Origin: Bremia lactucae
Lineage: Eukaryota > Oomycota > Peronosporomycetes > Peronosporales > Peronosporaceae
Direction of reading: 5' to 3'
NCBI RefSeq assembly: GCF_004359215.1
Contig: NC_090612.1
Location: 3,253,689-3,299,577 of the forward strand
DNA length: 45,889 nucleotides
In this document: in pieces, positions 1-10,429 of the stretch
Position numbering within the stretch: the first letter of the stretch is position 1
How the letters are laid out: the number at the start of each line of letters is the position of its first letter
Notes under the pieces: model-generated
Databases searched by the model: none
The model's input: only the letters and a program-made list of their open reading frames with translations
Told to the model about the DNA's origin: nothing
Made by a program: the position numbers and the translations under genes

Positions 1-279
1 GAAGTAATCAAAGAGAGAGTTACGAGATAAGATAGATAAGAATTCATTTACATGTTTAGTATTAGTTTATAGTTAAGTCAACATTTACAAAGATAGATTA
101 GCAAGACACTTAACTATATTAATACAGTTTTCATTTTACACTCTTAAGCTAACTTGCCTTAAGAGAAGTCTTCCTCTATACGTACAGTGTACGTCACCTA
201 ACGAGAGGCACCACTCACATCTGAAGCAGTGTGAAGTGGACTTTTACTGAAACAGTACAAGTCGCAGTGCCCCGTTACA
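1..279 (+). mobile_element. LTR of family A, 3' part, cut by window edge
   Basis: The stretch ends in GCCCCGTTACA at 279 and matches the 3' part of the LTRs at 16651-16906 and, inverted, 18653-19099. Orientation is taken from element A, where a polypurine tract and the pol genes fix the strand. No primer binding site follows position 279, so this is a 3' LTR or a solo LTR of an element lying mainly outside the window. Its left end is not visible. Confidence 0.75.
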
Positions 280-921
280 GTTAAGGACAGCGTTGTCACG
301 GCTGGAGCAACAACGACGTGCATCGTGTCAAGTGCAACACCCGGTCGCCAGAACTTGACAAGGAATAGTTGCTTTTCGGATTTGAACGGCACGTCATAGT
401 CAAATGCACGGCTCGAGATAGTCATATACGTGCAAGAAATAACCAAAAAAACTTTTTCGTTTACGGCTGTGACGATGAGCGGAGTCAAGGTCCGAATTTT
501 TCGCGGCGGGTGTGTTGTGCACATAAGATATAAAAGTTGTTGCTGCATGATATCCTGGCGATATCATTTTGCAGGATGTAGAGGCAAGCCCAGAGTGCCA
601 CGTAATTCAGAGCGAGGTTGATTAGTAGTATAGCTGACTCGGTAAGCGTTCTTTTTAATCAAACACAAATGGGTTTATGATGGCCACAGCGGATGAGTGC
701 GTAAAAACTTGAATGTGACACAGCGAAACATGTGCGATAAACTTTCAAGTGTGATACGAAAAACTCACCTAAAAGGAGACGAACTGAGGACAAAACCGCT
801 TGCTCTGACGTGCTAGGGCCAATAGCGTCAGTCTCGAAGTTTGTACAGCAATGCTTTGGACTATCATCGCGATGATAGCAGATACATTGCCATTTATCCG
901 CGCAAAATGATTCAGCAAAAG
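280..921. other. Unassigned spacer between LTR A and element B1
   Basis: No convincing gene is visible. Frames up to 94 codons occur on both strands, but none shows a known domain. From about 840 the sequence may be a very diverged continuation of the B-type LTR that becomes recognisable at 922. Confidence 0.4.
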
Positions 922-1096
922 ATTGCCGCTCCCGTGACGTCACTGAAGTTAATGTTTCTAGTTCGTTGGGTCCGGTCGCTTAGGCGCCTACCAACTACCT
1001 CATTGCATGTAAGAGAATTTGGTCAAACCGCTTCCTTACTGTGCCTGAAGGTGTGCGTAAGTATAGCGTGGCTGCCATAGTAGCCCCCCGCCTACA
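922..1096 (+). mobile_element. 5' LTR remnant of element B1 (3' end of a B-like LTR)
   Basis: From GCCGCTCCCGTGACG onward the sequence follows the last 160 bases of the intact B LTR at 16987-17519 with many substitutions, and it ends in the same CGCCTACA. The upstream part of the LTR cannot be aligned by eye, so this copy belongs to an older or different subfamily. Confidence 0.6.
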
Positions 1097-1098
1097 CT

Positions 1099-1116
1099 TG
1101 GTAGCATTAGTAGTCC
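1099..1116 (+). other. Primer binding site of element B1
   Basis: TGGTAGCATTAG begins two bases after the LTR end at 1096, the usual place for a minus-strand primer site. The first eight bases complement the CCA end of a typical initiator tRNA-Met (TGCTACCA). The match weakens after that, so the primer identity is an inference. Related sites follow the C and A LTRs at 10939, 16373 (-) and 42810 (-). Confidence 0.55.
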
Positions 1117-1134
1117 TTCCCACGACCCGTCTCA

Positions 1135-2264
1135 TTGAGCGTGTCAGTGAGGATGAGCCTCAATATCAATAAGGCTCATTCTCCTCACCTCTCCGAGCAT
1201 TGCCGGGAGGTGGAACAGCACTTAATGCAGGGACTTGGCGAACAAGCCCTAGCGGGTTCTTGGGTAGTTCTCCTGATCAACATGTTGCTCAATTGGAGCA
1301 GTTTGAAGCAATCGTGCTTGGACAGCGAAGAGCCGTGTCCGCATGCTGCGGCGGAGTCCATCACTAAGACTCAGGATGAGCATAGGCGTGAGCAGGTTCG
1401 GAGCGAGGCTCGCAACAGGACTGTTAAGATGCTATCCGCCCGGCCACATCAGCCGAGGCCCATTCGGATGGACCCGCCAAAGCTCGATGGAACTGGAGTG
1501 CACACGATTGTCTACTGGCTGATAGCCGTGGAGCAATGCGGTGTAGCGCAGTTCATCGAGGACGACCCGGATGGTGTCGCACGCCATGTCGCATTTGCGC
1601 GGTAAGGCCTCAGAGTGCGTTTACTTGGCGCTTATGGCGGACGTTAAGGCGTTCCCTTCATGAACGATGTTTAAGACAAAGGTTCGCGCCATGTGTCAGC
1701 CGCTGAACATCGAAGTGTTGCTTCAGGCGCGCGCTTCTTTGGAGCGCGACAGGGTAAGCGATCTTTGCAAGAACATGTGCGAAAGACGCGCTCACTGTCG
1801 GTGTCCATTAGTGCGGGTCCAACATCGAAACACATTAAGGTGCCCACGTTCATGAGCGGACTGCGGTACGGCCCATCGCGACAGGCACATTTTGAGAAGG
1901 TACCGTCGACGGCGAAAAAGGCAATCCGAATTGCCTTAGTTGAGGAGCAATCCTTCAATAGTGCCTCGGCGATAAGCCGTCCTCCGAAAGGCTGGATGCC
2001 ACTCCAATGGAGTTGAGCAAAGCAGACGTAGTCTGCTTTAAGTGCGACAAGCGCGGCCATATGATGGCTCGCTGCAAGGCCAGAGTCACTGCTGGAGCTA
2101 AGACACCCAGCAAGAGGACTCATAAACCGAAGGGTGATGACAAGAACGAGCGTGCGAGACGCGTGAGTTCAGCATCGACCGCTGAGGGTTCGGAAATACC
2201 GGAGCGCAGAAGGGGCAGGAGTCGACCGCTCAGTTCAGAGTTATCGAACAAATGGGTGGCATAG
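1135..2264 (+). pseudogene. gag: gag of element B1 with intact zinc knuckle
   Basis: This is the capsid/nucleocapsid polyprotein region, in at least three frames. The first frame (1135-1605) carries the N-terminal part and ends in the capsid region. The capsid core continues in another frame at about 1720-2000, with RFFGARQGKRSLQEHV and the GLRYGPSRQ segment that recurs in B2. A frame at 2007-2264 contains a CCHC zinc knuckle, CFKCDKRGHMMARC (C-x2-C-x4-H-x4-C), which binds element RNA in this family. Several frameshifts lie between these pieces, so no full Gag can be made. B2 has lost the knuckle that is intact here. Confidence 0.7.
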
Positions 2265-2650
2265 TCCCTGATGTCTTGAAGTTTCGGACCTTAACCCTGC
2301 TGGTCTATAGCACTCGGGTACGAGGCTTTGACGCTGTGATGACCCTTCTCGTAGATTTGGGTGCATCACAGAATTTTGTGAAACTCGCGGCTCTTAAAAA
2401 GAGACCGGCGGTGTTTGCGTCGCTTTGCCAGGATGGCAAGCGAGAAGAGGTGACCGCTTGTTTAGCAAACGGCGCGCTCGTGAAGTCAGAGGAAGTTCAA
2501 GTAGAACTCTTCTTCAACTTTAATGACTTTAAAGTTGGTTGCACGAGAGTGAAAGAAACAGCTTCTCACGCTTCTCGAAAGCCAAGGCTTTACCTGAACA
2601 GCGGCAACCTATGCTTTAACTTCGGCGCTCGAAATGGGTTCCGCTCCTAA
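2252..2650 (+). pseudogene. Aspartic protease of element B1, active site altered
   Basis: The frame includes TLLVDLGASQNFVKL. This aligns with the retropepsin active-site segment of B2 (VDSGAS at about 44637-44654), except that the Ser after the catalytic Asp is Leu. The Asp itself is present, but the D-[ST]-G triad is broken. The flap and the second ILG motif seen in B2 are not found here. The frame ends at 2650 among unrelated sequence, so the protease is probably truncated. Confidence 0.6.
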
Positions 2651-2681
2651 TGGCATGGTGCCCTTCACCCCGACCTAAGAA

Positions 2682-2870
2682 ATGAAAGCGAACAACCGTG
2701 CATTCTATAGTACCATCTCGGGTTATTTCAATCAATTACACTTACTTCATAAACTTGAGCACGCGCTAAGCTGCGATCCAGTGCTACTGGTCATGGCAAT
2801 TGCAGTATTTGGCTACCTCATCTACTGCGTACATGAGATCCGGTCGTGTAAATGTCGCAACGTGCATTAA
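2682..2870 (+). other. Small ORF with a hydrophobic segment, inside element B1
   Basis: This 62-codon frame lies where B1 should carry the protease C-terminus and the linker to reverse transcriptase. It has no resemblance to the matching region of B2 (44660-45470). Residues about 31-50 (DPVLLVMAIAVFGYLIYCV) would make one membrane helix, followed by a Cys-rich basic tail. I do not recognise it. It may be foreign DNA filling a deletion or a chance frame. Confidence 0.25.
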
Positions 2871-2959
2871 AGGAACCAATCACGGTACCTGATCACAAAC
2901 TGATCAAAGTCGTCAAGATCGGTCTTTTTTTACATTCGTTCATTGGTGTGTGTACCTCT

Positions 2960-3910
2960 GTGCACTTGTCAACGCGCCCAAAACCTGCGGCCAAGAAAAT
3001 TATGTATCCTCATCAAGGTTATACACAGACCTTTTAGATGTCATTTTTGATCATAGTCGTTCAGAACAGGGTTAGTCCGATGTGTATAATCACATAGACT
3101 ATTTGCGAGCAGTGGTCGAATACATGCGCACAAATGAGATGTAGGCGGGCACGTCGTAATGCGGCGACGCTCTACTTAGACACACACCCTAGCACAGCGA
3201 GGAAGCGGTTTAACCTGCTTCTCTTGCGTGCAGTGAGGTAGTTGTGGTGGGCGCGTTGGCGACCTCACCCAACACACTAAGAACTCTGGTAAAGTGTCGT
3301 CACGGGAGCGGTAATCCGTCTCCTCGTGCGCACTTATCAAGAAGGAAGTAGTTTTCAGACTGATTTATATTTAATAAAATTAAATACAAATACCTATTTT
3401 TACCAACTAAAATGATATCTCTATAAATATCATTTAATATGTATTGCGAGCGTATCTTTCTAGATACCTCGCGTAACGAATGACGCTGGGCGTCATCCCT
3501 CCTAATGTGAATGCACCCATGTGCATCACATACACAAGGGTTGTCACAAATGTGCACCACACCCGAGTGCTGGATCTAATTACTATTATTTAGTAGTTGA
3601 CCATCCCCTTAAGTACACCAAGTGTACTTAACGGGGACTGTGTAACATTAGGGCAACTTTAGCCCGTTTCATGGGATGTATGCCAATGTATCTGAAAGCA
3701 TCTGTTGTGAAGCAGAATTCCCTTTTAACAGTGCTTCATTGCAAAGTGAGTCCTTAGAGTAGCCCCTGCCAAGGTAAAAGCCATAGTTAATGGCCAGTTT
3801 CTAAGATCCAAAAAGACTTGCGTAAGTGGCTAGGCCTAGTCAACTACTTCCACGAGTACAGGAAATTTAGGCTGATATAATTCATTCATCGTCCAATCAC
3901 CTTAAAAAGA
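2960..3910 (+). pseudogene. Reverse transcriptase of element B1, split by solo LTR
   Basis: Before the solo LTR, 2980-3139 aligns with the palm segment leading to the catalytic box. The stretch after PHQGYTQTF corresponds to the YFDDIFVHSR region of element E, but the tyrosine codon is a stop and the second Asp is missing. After the solo LTR, 3672-3910 continues with the following palm/thumb segment (the RTN.LYAN and KWLGLVNYFHEY regions). The early fingers motifs are absent. It is non-functional by sequence; the identification rests on alignment by eye with E. Confidence 0.55.
3140..3671 (-). mobile_element. Solo LTR of family B inside element B1
   Basis: On the minus strand it runs from TGAAACGGG to CGCCTACA and matches the LTRs at 16987-17519 and 22541-23073 along its whole length (532 versus 533 bp). 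Flanking pentamers TGAGA (3135-3139) and TGGGA (3672-3676) differ at one base, as expected for an ageing target duplication. It interrupts reverse transcriptase of B1 and carries no internal genes, so LTR-LTR recombination after insertion is the likely origin. Confidence 0.85.
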
Positions 3911-4098
3911 ATGCTGGACTAACCTTATAACGGACGCTTTCAAAAAAGTCATTTTTGGTGACTGTCTTGAATTTGAAAATATAACCCTTTCATCTTTTCA
4001 AGCTTTCGGTCAACGCGCATGCGTCGAAGAGAATAAGTCATCTTTTATGGAGGCTGTAATCACCATAGTCGTTAAGAACAGGCTTTTATGCCCTGATT

Positions 4099-4533
4099 TT
4101 GGCCCTGCCAAATCCGAATCGGCATTTTAGTGTCGTCTGTGACGCATATGACTTTACCATAGACACCGCTATGTCACAAACAGATGTAGGTGGACAAGTA
4201 CGCGTCATTGCGTTTGAGTCTAGGCGGCTTATTCTGTCTAAGAGAACTACTCCCATCTGGATAAGAAGCTACGTGCTATGAAGTGTGCTATTGTCAATTT
4301 TATAATACACCTGCTTGGATCTATCCTTTTATGAGTATATAGAGTATTGGTCTGTACATACCGCGACTCAGTCACCCCTCCTCTCGCAGAGGATGGTCCT
4401 GTGGCTTTCATTCTTCGCAAACATGACTACGATTTCGAATATTAGTCTGGAATGCAAAAAATGTTTGGCTGATGCTATATTATGCAGTCCACATGCTGAG
4501 CTCGCTCATGTGACGACTGTATCGCTGGCTTAA
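4099..4533 (+). pseudogene. RNase H domain of element B1
   Basis: Two adjacent frames together cover a Ty3/gypsy RNase H. The first has FSVVCDAYDFTIDTAMSQTD (catalytic Asp in VCDA) and VIAFESRRL. The second has SPLLSQRMVLWLSFF, then LADAILCSPHAELAHVTTVS, matching the conserved LADALSRRPDYELSH segment of element E. The frame changes between about 4281 and 4315 and several catalytic positions are lost. Confidence 0.65.
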
Positions 4534-4806
4534 TCCGTGTGGCATATGTTAAGGACGAAATGTGTGTAGCTTTGTTACAAGCACTTGGGACCAATGAGTT
4601 TGAAAACACGGACACCAAATTGTCAGCACGATTGAGTGTGGATTAACATCGGTACTTCTTCGATAATAGTCTTTTGTGCTATTGCAATGATATAGCGAAT
4701 TCTCCGCGCACCGTAAATCTTCGTGGTGCGAAAATGAAGAATTGAATCCTCTACGAGGCACACGATACTGTTTTCAGTGGTCATCTTAGGCGAAAAAAGT
4801 CCGACG
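4534..4806 (+). pseudogene. Integrase N-terminal region of element B1
   Basis: In successive frames the text reads AYVKDEMCVALLQAL, then ILYEAHDTVFSGHL, which is the linker and the first half of the H2C2 zinc-binding domain that precedes integrase in this element type. The copy ends a few codons later. The catalytic core is missing, because the sequence beyond about 4806 belongs to a minus-strand element. Confidence 0.55.
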
Positions 4807-5079
4807 GCTTCGTTATCTCACTGCGATAGGCGCACAACATGAATCTTGGCTTTGTTGATGCGACACTTATTGGACAACCCCCCCCCCTCCCTTCCCGCAC
4901 CTTCACATCTTCGAGTAAAAGAGGTGTGAGACTTCCAGCGGAATGTACTGTATGAGGGCAAAGTGAACCATGTGTCTACCCAGAAGGTGAGATTTTCGAG
5001 CATAATCATCTGTGCAATCATGCACGACGTGTGACATATCGGGAACATCGCATGGAGGCTCAGCGAGTGCGTCAGAGTT

Positions 5080-6415
5080 GTCTCCAGACACAACTGGACG
5101 AGACTATCCATCGGCCACGACATTCGACTGTCCTTTCACACAAAGTCAAACAGGGAAAATAACTTAAGCATTTGTGCCATCTTTGGAGTCACCTTTGGAT
5201 GATGGAGCATCCACTCCCACGCTGAATGGTCGGTGTAGATAAAAAGTGTATTTCGTGGAGACACGGATGCCATTTTCTAGAGCAGTCTTTAATCGCTAAC
5301 AGCTCTTTCTCGTGAGCAGGCCGTTTTAATTTATGGGGGCCCAGATGTTTCGAATAAAACGCAATGGCGTGGTCGTTGTCGTTGGTATGTTGGGAAACAA
5401 CACCTCTCATGGAGAACCCAGAAGCATCTGTTGTACTATAAACGGGTAAGTAAAGTCCGGCGGCTTTAGAGTCGGTGACAGCTGAAGCGAATTTGAATGC
5501 CTTAAAAGATCGTTGCTGATCCTCTCTCCAGCCCCAGCGAGTATCTTGCTTGATTAAATCTCGAAGAAGACGCGAAGGTTGGCAAAGTTGCATAGGAATT
5601 GACGGTAGTACCCAGCGAGTCCTAGAAAACTCAGCAGCTTTTTGCGACATTCCGGCGTCGAAACCGTTGCAATATTATTGGTTTTCTTTGGGTCGACGCG
5701 AAGATCCTCGTCGCAAACCATATGCCCTAAAAAAGCAATCTCCTTACGTCCAGATGCACATTTGAAAATCGAGCATAAAGCTTCCGTTTGCGCAACACGT
5801 CACATACTGCGCGAACGTGGCTGACGTGGTCCTCTATTGAACGGGAGAAGATACGCATGGCATCGAGATACAAGACAACAAATTTTTCGAGCTGATCGAA
5901 CAGCGTACGCAAAAGTCGTGACCAGACTCCAGGCATTCCGGATAAACCCATTGGTGCTACATACCAATGATACGTTTTCTTTTGGGTTCTGAAAGCCGTT
6001 TACGGTCAACTTACCAATTGATGGTACCCTCGTGCAAGATCGCGAAGCGTAAGTACTTGCATCACATCATGCGATCGAATAATTCTTCGATCAATGGCAA
6101 ATACGTTTTTGCCACAACTGGACATGCTATTAATATAGCGGTAGTCAATCCCCCATCGAATTAAGATCTTCGAGTTTTCGCTTCGGAGCCACTCTGCGCG
6201 TTCTGGGAACCTTCCGCGGGATCCTGTTTCGAGATTTCAAAAATATTTGAGACCCATGGAGAGTTTAACACTTCGATCCATCCTTTTCCTATATTCTCTT
6301 CAACGAGTTGTTTGAGTGCGTCCTGCCTAACGATCGAATGACGGAAAGGCACGGGAGCTTGGCACCGCATCGGCTTCATTTGTAGCTCAAAGTTAGCCGA
6401 AAGCGTTGGAAGCAT
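5080..6415 (-). pseudogene. Reverse transcriptase-RNase H of element D
   Basis: The minus-strand frames, in order, are as follows. 6415-6161 is the fingers region, with RQDALKQLVEENIGKGWIE. 5951-5727 is the palm box FVVLYLDAMRIF, where the expected YxDD reads YLDA at 5859-5870, so the second catalytic Asp is lost. 5650-5189 is the connection and RNase H, with TTDASGFSMRGVVSQ and AHEKELLAIK. About 5120-5080 holds the end of the tether, KGQSNVVADG, broken by a stop. The pieces lie in different frames with stops between them. Confidence 0.7.
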
Positions 6416-6479
6416 TTCATTCGGAAGTTTTTCGGGTAATACGTCCTTGTACTCGTCCAGGACTAATTACATTTCGTGT

Positions 6480-7190
6480 GGTATTTCCGTTTGCTCTACG
6501 CTGGTAACCTTTAATTGATATATCTCATCAAAAGGCTCCACTATTAATCAACTCTTGGAAGGTCGGGCCATCCACGCCATCGGACGAAGTGTGTGATGCC
6601 ACCCCAATCCGTTGCGTACGCCAATTTATACGTGGATTCTACTTGGTGAACCATGGTTGACCAAATATCAGGTCATGTATATCCGGTAGGTCCCATTCCG
6701 TGAACTGCATCTTTAGGAACTTCATACCTTCGATTCGAATCGTATCATCCAATATGTTCGTGGGCCGACTTGTAGTTCTTGTTCCGCCAAAACGACGCGC
6801 TTAAACGGTCTAGGCGCTGAGCACTTTGGATGCCAGACCGGGTTTGCTCAGATTTGTTTTGGCACCAGAGTCAAATAAAATCTGACGAATTTGTCGCCTA
6901 TGACACCATCACACACTAGTAGTCGACTCTGCGCTGGTATGTCCGATCCAGAGCTTGATTGGACCTCAATAATACCTCCGCTGGACCTCCACGGCATCGA
7001 TCGTGACTAATTATGTCTTGTTCGTCCTCGCGGCTGTCTACATTGTTGACATGTTGACAGTATACATGCTGCTGATAGTTTTGTCCGGAAAAAGCGTTTT
7101 CTCGATCAGTACGTGTTGGGCGATTATGACACTGTGCGGAGCGGTGATCTGGACTACGGGTATAGTGGTCTTTGTGGATTGATTCAGCAA
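6480..7190 (-). pseudogene. gag end and protease remnants of element D
   Basis: At 6861-6875 the minus strand encodes FDSGA, preceded by QIL and followed by KTNL, a retropepsin active site with the catalytic Asp intact. To its right, about 6910-7190 reads HYTRSPDHRSAQC followed by a Gln/Asn/Asp-rich stretch. The final H-x4-C fits the second half of a CCHC knuckle, while both leading Cys positions are replaced (His and Arg). No frame is longer than about 80 codons here. Confidence 0.5.
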
Positions 7191-7219
7191 AATAATTTCA
7201 ATTAGCGGCTGTGTCGGAT

Positions 7220-8205
7220 ATTTGATGGCGAAGGCACAGCGATGCTATTCTTGATCGCGAATTTCGAGAAGACCGATTGCAAGTGGAAATTGTCTCCGAT
7301 AGTGACTTCCGTTTTACGATCACGTTTTAAAGGTCGGTTTCGAGTGCTTACCACCATATCGGACATGTCTACAGCAGAATATCCACAATGGTCTGACTGA
7401 ATTTGTCAAATGCGTCATTGAAGTCGTACTACGCAGTGTGTGTGCTTAACCACCATAGCGCTGGAGCATATTGGTGCCGGTTGTTGAGTCTTCGTTAAAA
7501 AAAACGCTTTTTATGCCTCTACAGGTTATACTCCGCTCTATGTGAATGGCCCTATATACCTACCCGTCACGTTGACGCTACCACTACGTGATTCTGCTTG
7601 GCAGGGGAGAAATATATCCGATCGACATGCTGATGTCAGCCTATCACTGTTAAGAAACAGGTTGGCGAGCTTCTTCTAACGCGGTTACATGTCTTATGCC
7701 ATGTGCGTGACGCAATGGCTGATAGCTTATACAAACAAGAAGAACAAGTCGATGCAGAAGGTGACCGAGCTTGTTAAATGCAAAAACCTGCCTACAAACA
7801 GGATCGGCGGCCTCTACCTGCTTCCTTAAGGCGTATTGGATCCTTTCCATAGGAGCTTGCGCCGAGACTAACGGCTGAGCCGCAGATTGCTGCATCTTCA
7901 TCAGGATGTCCAGCTGACATTTACAGAAATCATCGACGCTTTAACGACAAAAACTGTTTTGAGAAGCATCGAGGGTGGTCTCCGTTCGAGCAAAATTCTC
8001 ACGAAGAAGTTGCACTTCGTGCGATGTATCTACAAGAGGGACTCCACCGATAGTTTGCCCCCTCCTGCTTTGCCCGACAATCAAGGGAAATTTAATATCC
8101 ATGTGGAGAGACGAGAGAATTGTGAGACGACGTCGTCGCAAGGGTCAATACCAGTTTCTGGTGGACCGGTTGGGGAACCCTTCGTTTGAATACTTCCTGG
8201 AATAA
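7220..8205 (+). pseudogene. Integrase core to chromodomain remnant
   Basis: This heavily mutated plus-strand stretch still follows a Ty3/gypsy integrase. IVSDSDFRFTITF (about 7290-7330) carries the second catalytic Asp. TEFVKCVIEVVLRSVC follows near 7405, then GYTPLYVNG near 7535, then the RDAMAD segment near 7710. The end, PPALPDNQGKFNIHVER at about 8050-8115 and RRRRKGQYQFLV at 8130-8165, matches the chromodomain start of element E. Minus-strand frames at 7650-7901 and 7941-8141 are shadows of this reading. Confidence 0.55.
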
Positions 8206-8340
8206 GAGGTACCCCTTCAACAAGATTGCCTCAGGCCGTTGACGCTTTTTAACGCCACGCTTGAGGTCAACTAGCGTCGATTGACGCCTCCCACCGATAG
8301 TGGTCGTATCGATGGATCCTCGATCTTAGTGTGTATTGGA
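8190..8340 (-). pseudogene. Trace of the antisense ORF next to a chromodomain
   Basis: Read on the minus strand this segment is similar to the last part of the antisense frame of element E (29190-29310). GG.(K/N)RR, then ..VNG(V/L)R near the middle, and a final RR.VP-like end next to the chromodomain can be paired. Stops interrupt it. Its place, antisense and just 3' of a chromodomain, is the same as in elements A, C3, C4 and E. Confidence 0.35.
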
Positions 8341-8414
8341 CCCTCGCACGAACGCCTGGATTTGTGCATGAGATTTATCTGGTGAGGCTAGTAAAAGTTG
8401 CGGCTTGATGTAAA

Positions 8415-9060
8415 ATAAGTTTTTTCACATCCACGATGCTCACTTGTTATTGCAGCATGACACTCGTACATGATGCGTAATCGCATATCATTATTGATGG
8501 GGATAACGAGGCGAGGTGTGTTGGTAGCAGCGGGTGTATACTACAAAAACCAATTGCGTGTCGTGTATCGGATTGTTAAATATCGATACAATAGAGACCA
8601 TCCTTTTACTGATGGCTGTGACCTTTTAAACAACTTATCTTCTTGATAAGCTCTTTTACGTCGACAATAAATGTTGACAACGGAACACTTATTGTTGCAA
8701 CAGTAGGCTTGTCGTCACTGCTGATTTCCGCAGCCGGCTCAAAAATTAGTTTCAGGTAAAACACGAACTATTTCATGGCCGGCGCGGAAGGGCATCAGCG
8801 ACAACATTAAGTCGTCCTGGTTTATATTCCACGGAAAAGTTATAGTCCGCGCAGAAAGACAGCCATCTTGCCATTCTTTGCGAGAGGTGTGGAATGTTTA
8901 CGGCCGTGTGTAACGCCGCATGGTCCGTGTAAACAAACAATGAGCGATCCCCTCGCCTAAAGACATACTCAAAATTTAGTTAGTGCATAGTTCATGGCAA
9001 GGAATTTCCTGTCTTGCAATGGAATTTTGCGCTCTGCTAGTTGAAGATGACGCTGACGAA
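8415..9060 (-). pseudogene. RNase H and integrase N-terminal remnant (C type)
   Basis: On the minus strand, 9010-8800 resembles RNase H of element C3 (FLAMNYALTKF near 9000, then the TDHASLR region degraded). 8480-8415 matches the integrase zinc-domain start of C3 (ECHAAITSEHRG versus ECHDAPISGYRG). No frame exceeds about 40 codons. The piece is inserted in reverse between two plus-strand integrase remnants, leaving inverted junctions near 8400 and 9070. Confidence 0.45.
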
Positions 9061-9099
9061 GCGCCGTCTCGGTCATGTTGCTTTATCGCAGTCATCTTC

Positions 9100-9910
9100 T
9101 GTTGGCCCAAGAGACAGTTACTCGTTTCGTAAGGAATTCCATCGCTGACGCGGTAGACCGACAGAAACGAAACGCTGACGGAAACGAAAGAGCAAGCGTT
9201 TAATAAAACGGTTACGATCTAGTCCTACTGTCTCCGGAGAAATCTACCTAAACAATAGTGACGAATATTGGCAAAAATATATAAACACACCATTGTATCG
9301 GCCCAATCCGTGTAGTGCACCGCCATGGAAATGCAAACACGATCGAGCTGCCTGGGAGGATCGCACAAATCCTACGTTACACGTGGAACGTCTCCGGCCG
9401 TACTATCAGTACGAGGCTACTTAAGGGTGGATGAATCCAACTCCCGCGTTCTAAACCTTCTGACAAAGGCTTATTGGCCCGGATTACGTTTTTCACACCC
9501 CTCATAATGCATTTCCTTGTCAAACTGCCGCCAGATGACGTCAGCTCACGAGGAGCTTGAAATGCTCGTTCGTTCGCCAGTAGGGTGATCGTGTGTTCTG
9601 CTTGATCATCTTGCTGATCGATGCACCACTTGATAGCCGCGGGAGACACGACTGCGATAATGTCGACTAATTTTTGAATCCGACGAATATTCGAATCCAT
9701 CGAACCAATCAGATCTAGTTTGCTCTCCTCCTCGACTGCCATTGATGGATTCGAACGCTGGGACGTATTTCCTTGTGGAGCACTTCTTCACTGACCGCGA
9801 TGAAAGGGGTATTTGAACGAGTTATACTGTTCGTTGGGGGATATCCATCCTTTATGACAGTTGGAGCCATGCTCCCAACTGAAGAAAGACGTTTGGGTAT
9901 CGTCGATCGA
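9100..9910 (+). pseudogene. Integrase C-terminus and chromodomain of element C4
   Basis: The plus strand at 9105-9425 follows the integrase C-terminal part of element A: TRFVRNSIADAVDRQKRNAD, then the basic strand region, then the GR..YYQYEA end, here frameshifted. A linker of about 350 bases leads to a chromodomain trace at 9790-9905, where two frames together give the SYTVRW and YDSW positions (compare YLVRW and HDRWEP in A). Chromodomains on such integrases guide insertion to marked chromatin. The copy is non-functional and has lost everything upstream of the integrase C-terminus. Confidence 0.55.
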
Positions 9911-10200
9911 CCTACATGGACCATCGAAAAAAAACGCTCCGCCCACTCGTCACGGGACTGAAAATATTGTTCCCTTTGCGCATCTTTTAAAGGCGCACGC
10001 TTTCAATCTTCGGAGAGTAGGTGCATGGGCGCGCCCTTGACGCAGCAACGGCCTTGGGTTTCCAGGAGAGGCAAGGTTACCCTGCCACTCTCGGCAAACG
10101 GTGCAGCTTATAGCATGCACCGATAATAGATCTATTTTAAAACGGTCACGTGCAGAAACCACTTTTTCAAGTCAGGCCTCACGGCTAACGCTTATAACAT
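9377..10200 (-). pseudogene. Antisense ORF of element C4, broken
   Basis: On the strand opposite to integrase/chromodomain, an open frame of 121 codons (9742-9377) covers the linker. It contains ERAFQAPRELTSS, similar to ERNYHALRDELSS in element A. Further right, the minus strand at 10080-10121 gives GACYKLHRLPRVAG, which differs from the A version (GARYKLHRLSREAG) mostly by conservative changes. A second block with REA-x-LEK lies at about 10183-10160 and has a stop at the variable position. Frames change between blocks. I do not recognise the product. The repeated conservation of one antisense frame is the reason to list it. Confidence 0.45.
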
Positions 10201-10345
10201 TTTGGACAAAGATATCCCAAGCTTAAAACAAGGTGGTCAATCCTTGGCACGCGTGTCCAACAACAATGAACCCGAAATAAGGTTTCTGGACAGAGCCGTG
10301 AACTTTGATAAGTCGAGCAAAGGAACGTTGAAACGGTCGCTGGTC

Positions 10346-10411
10346 ATTCTAGACCAACGAATTTGTTGCCCTTTGCACAATTCTAGACCAACTAGTTTGT
10401 TCTCTTTTTTA
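10346..10411. repeat. Two-copy tandem repeat of about 33 bp
   Basis: ATTCTAGACCAAC followed by a T-rich tail occurs at 10346 and again 33 bases later at 10379. The tails (AATTTGTTGCCCTTT and TAGTTTGTTCTCTTT) are similar. It lies in the T-rich stretch just before the purine tract and LTR at 10430. Confidence 0.5.
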
Positions 10412-10429
10412 TATTTTTCTGAGGAGCAG

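Larger units (their letters stand above)
922..4806 (+). mobile_element. Ty3/gypsy element B1, degraded, split by a solo LTR
   Basis: The order LTR end, primer binding site, gag with zinc knuckle, protease, reverse transcriptase, RNase H and integrase zinc-binding region runs left to right, which is Ty3/gypsy (Metaviridae) order. Every gene is broken by frameshifts or stops. A 532-bp B-type solo LTR (3140-3671, opposite strand) sits inside reverse transcriptase. The element stops in the integrase N-terminal region near 4800, where minus-strand element D begins. It is related to B2 at the right end of the window, but its LTR is clearly more diverged. Confidence 0.75.
4807..7200 (-). mobile_element. 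Ty3/gypsy element D, degraded, no LTR visible
   Basis: On the minus strand, from right to left, come a decayed gag zinc-finger segment (about 7190-6910), a protease motif (6861-6875), reverse transcriptase (about 6415-5727) and RNase H (about 5650-5080). Its reverse transcriptase is unlike that of families A, B, C and E in wording (for example AGLYLPVYSTTDASGF), so it is a separate lineage. Both ends abut other elements in opposite orientation and neither LTR is present. A run of nine to ten C lies near 4880. Confidence 0.65.

Noticed and set aside
198..548. Minus-strand frame of 116 codons at the left edge
   Set aside because: It runs through the end of an LTR and the unique flank, has no domain, and its first part is palindrome-derived LTR sequence.
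4875..4890. Poly-C run (also near 21343)
   Set aside because: Simple homopolymers in decayed pol linkers; slippage or sequencing error explains them.
7650..7901. Minus-strand frame of 83 codons
   Set aside because: It lies exactly opposite the decayed integrase text (RDAMAD and following), so it is a shadow.
10425..10429. AGCAG as a target duplication for C1
   Set aside because: The LTR is followed by an interior, so its outer partner should lie after a 3' LTR, which is absent. The purine-rich AGCAG is better explained as the end of a polypurine tract.
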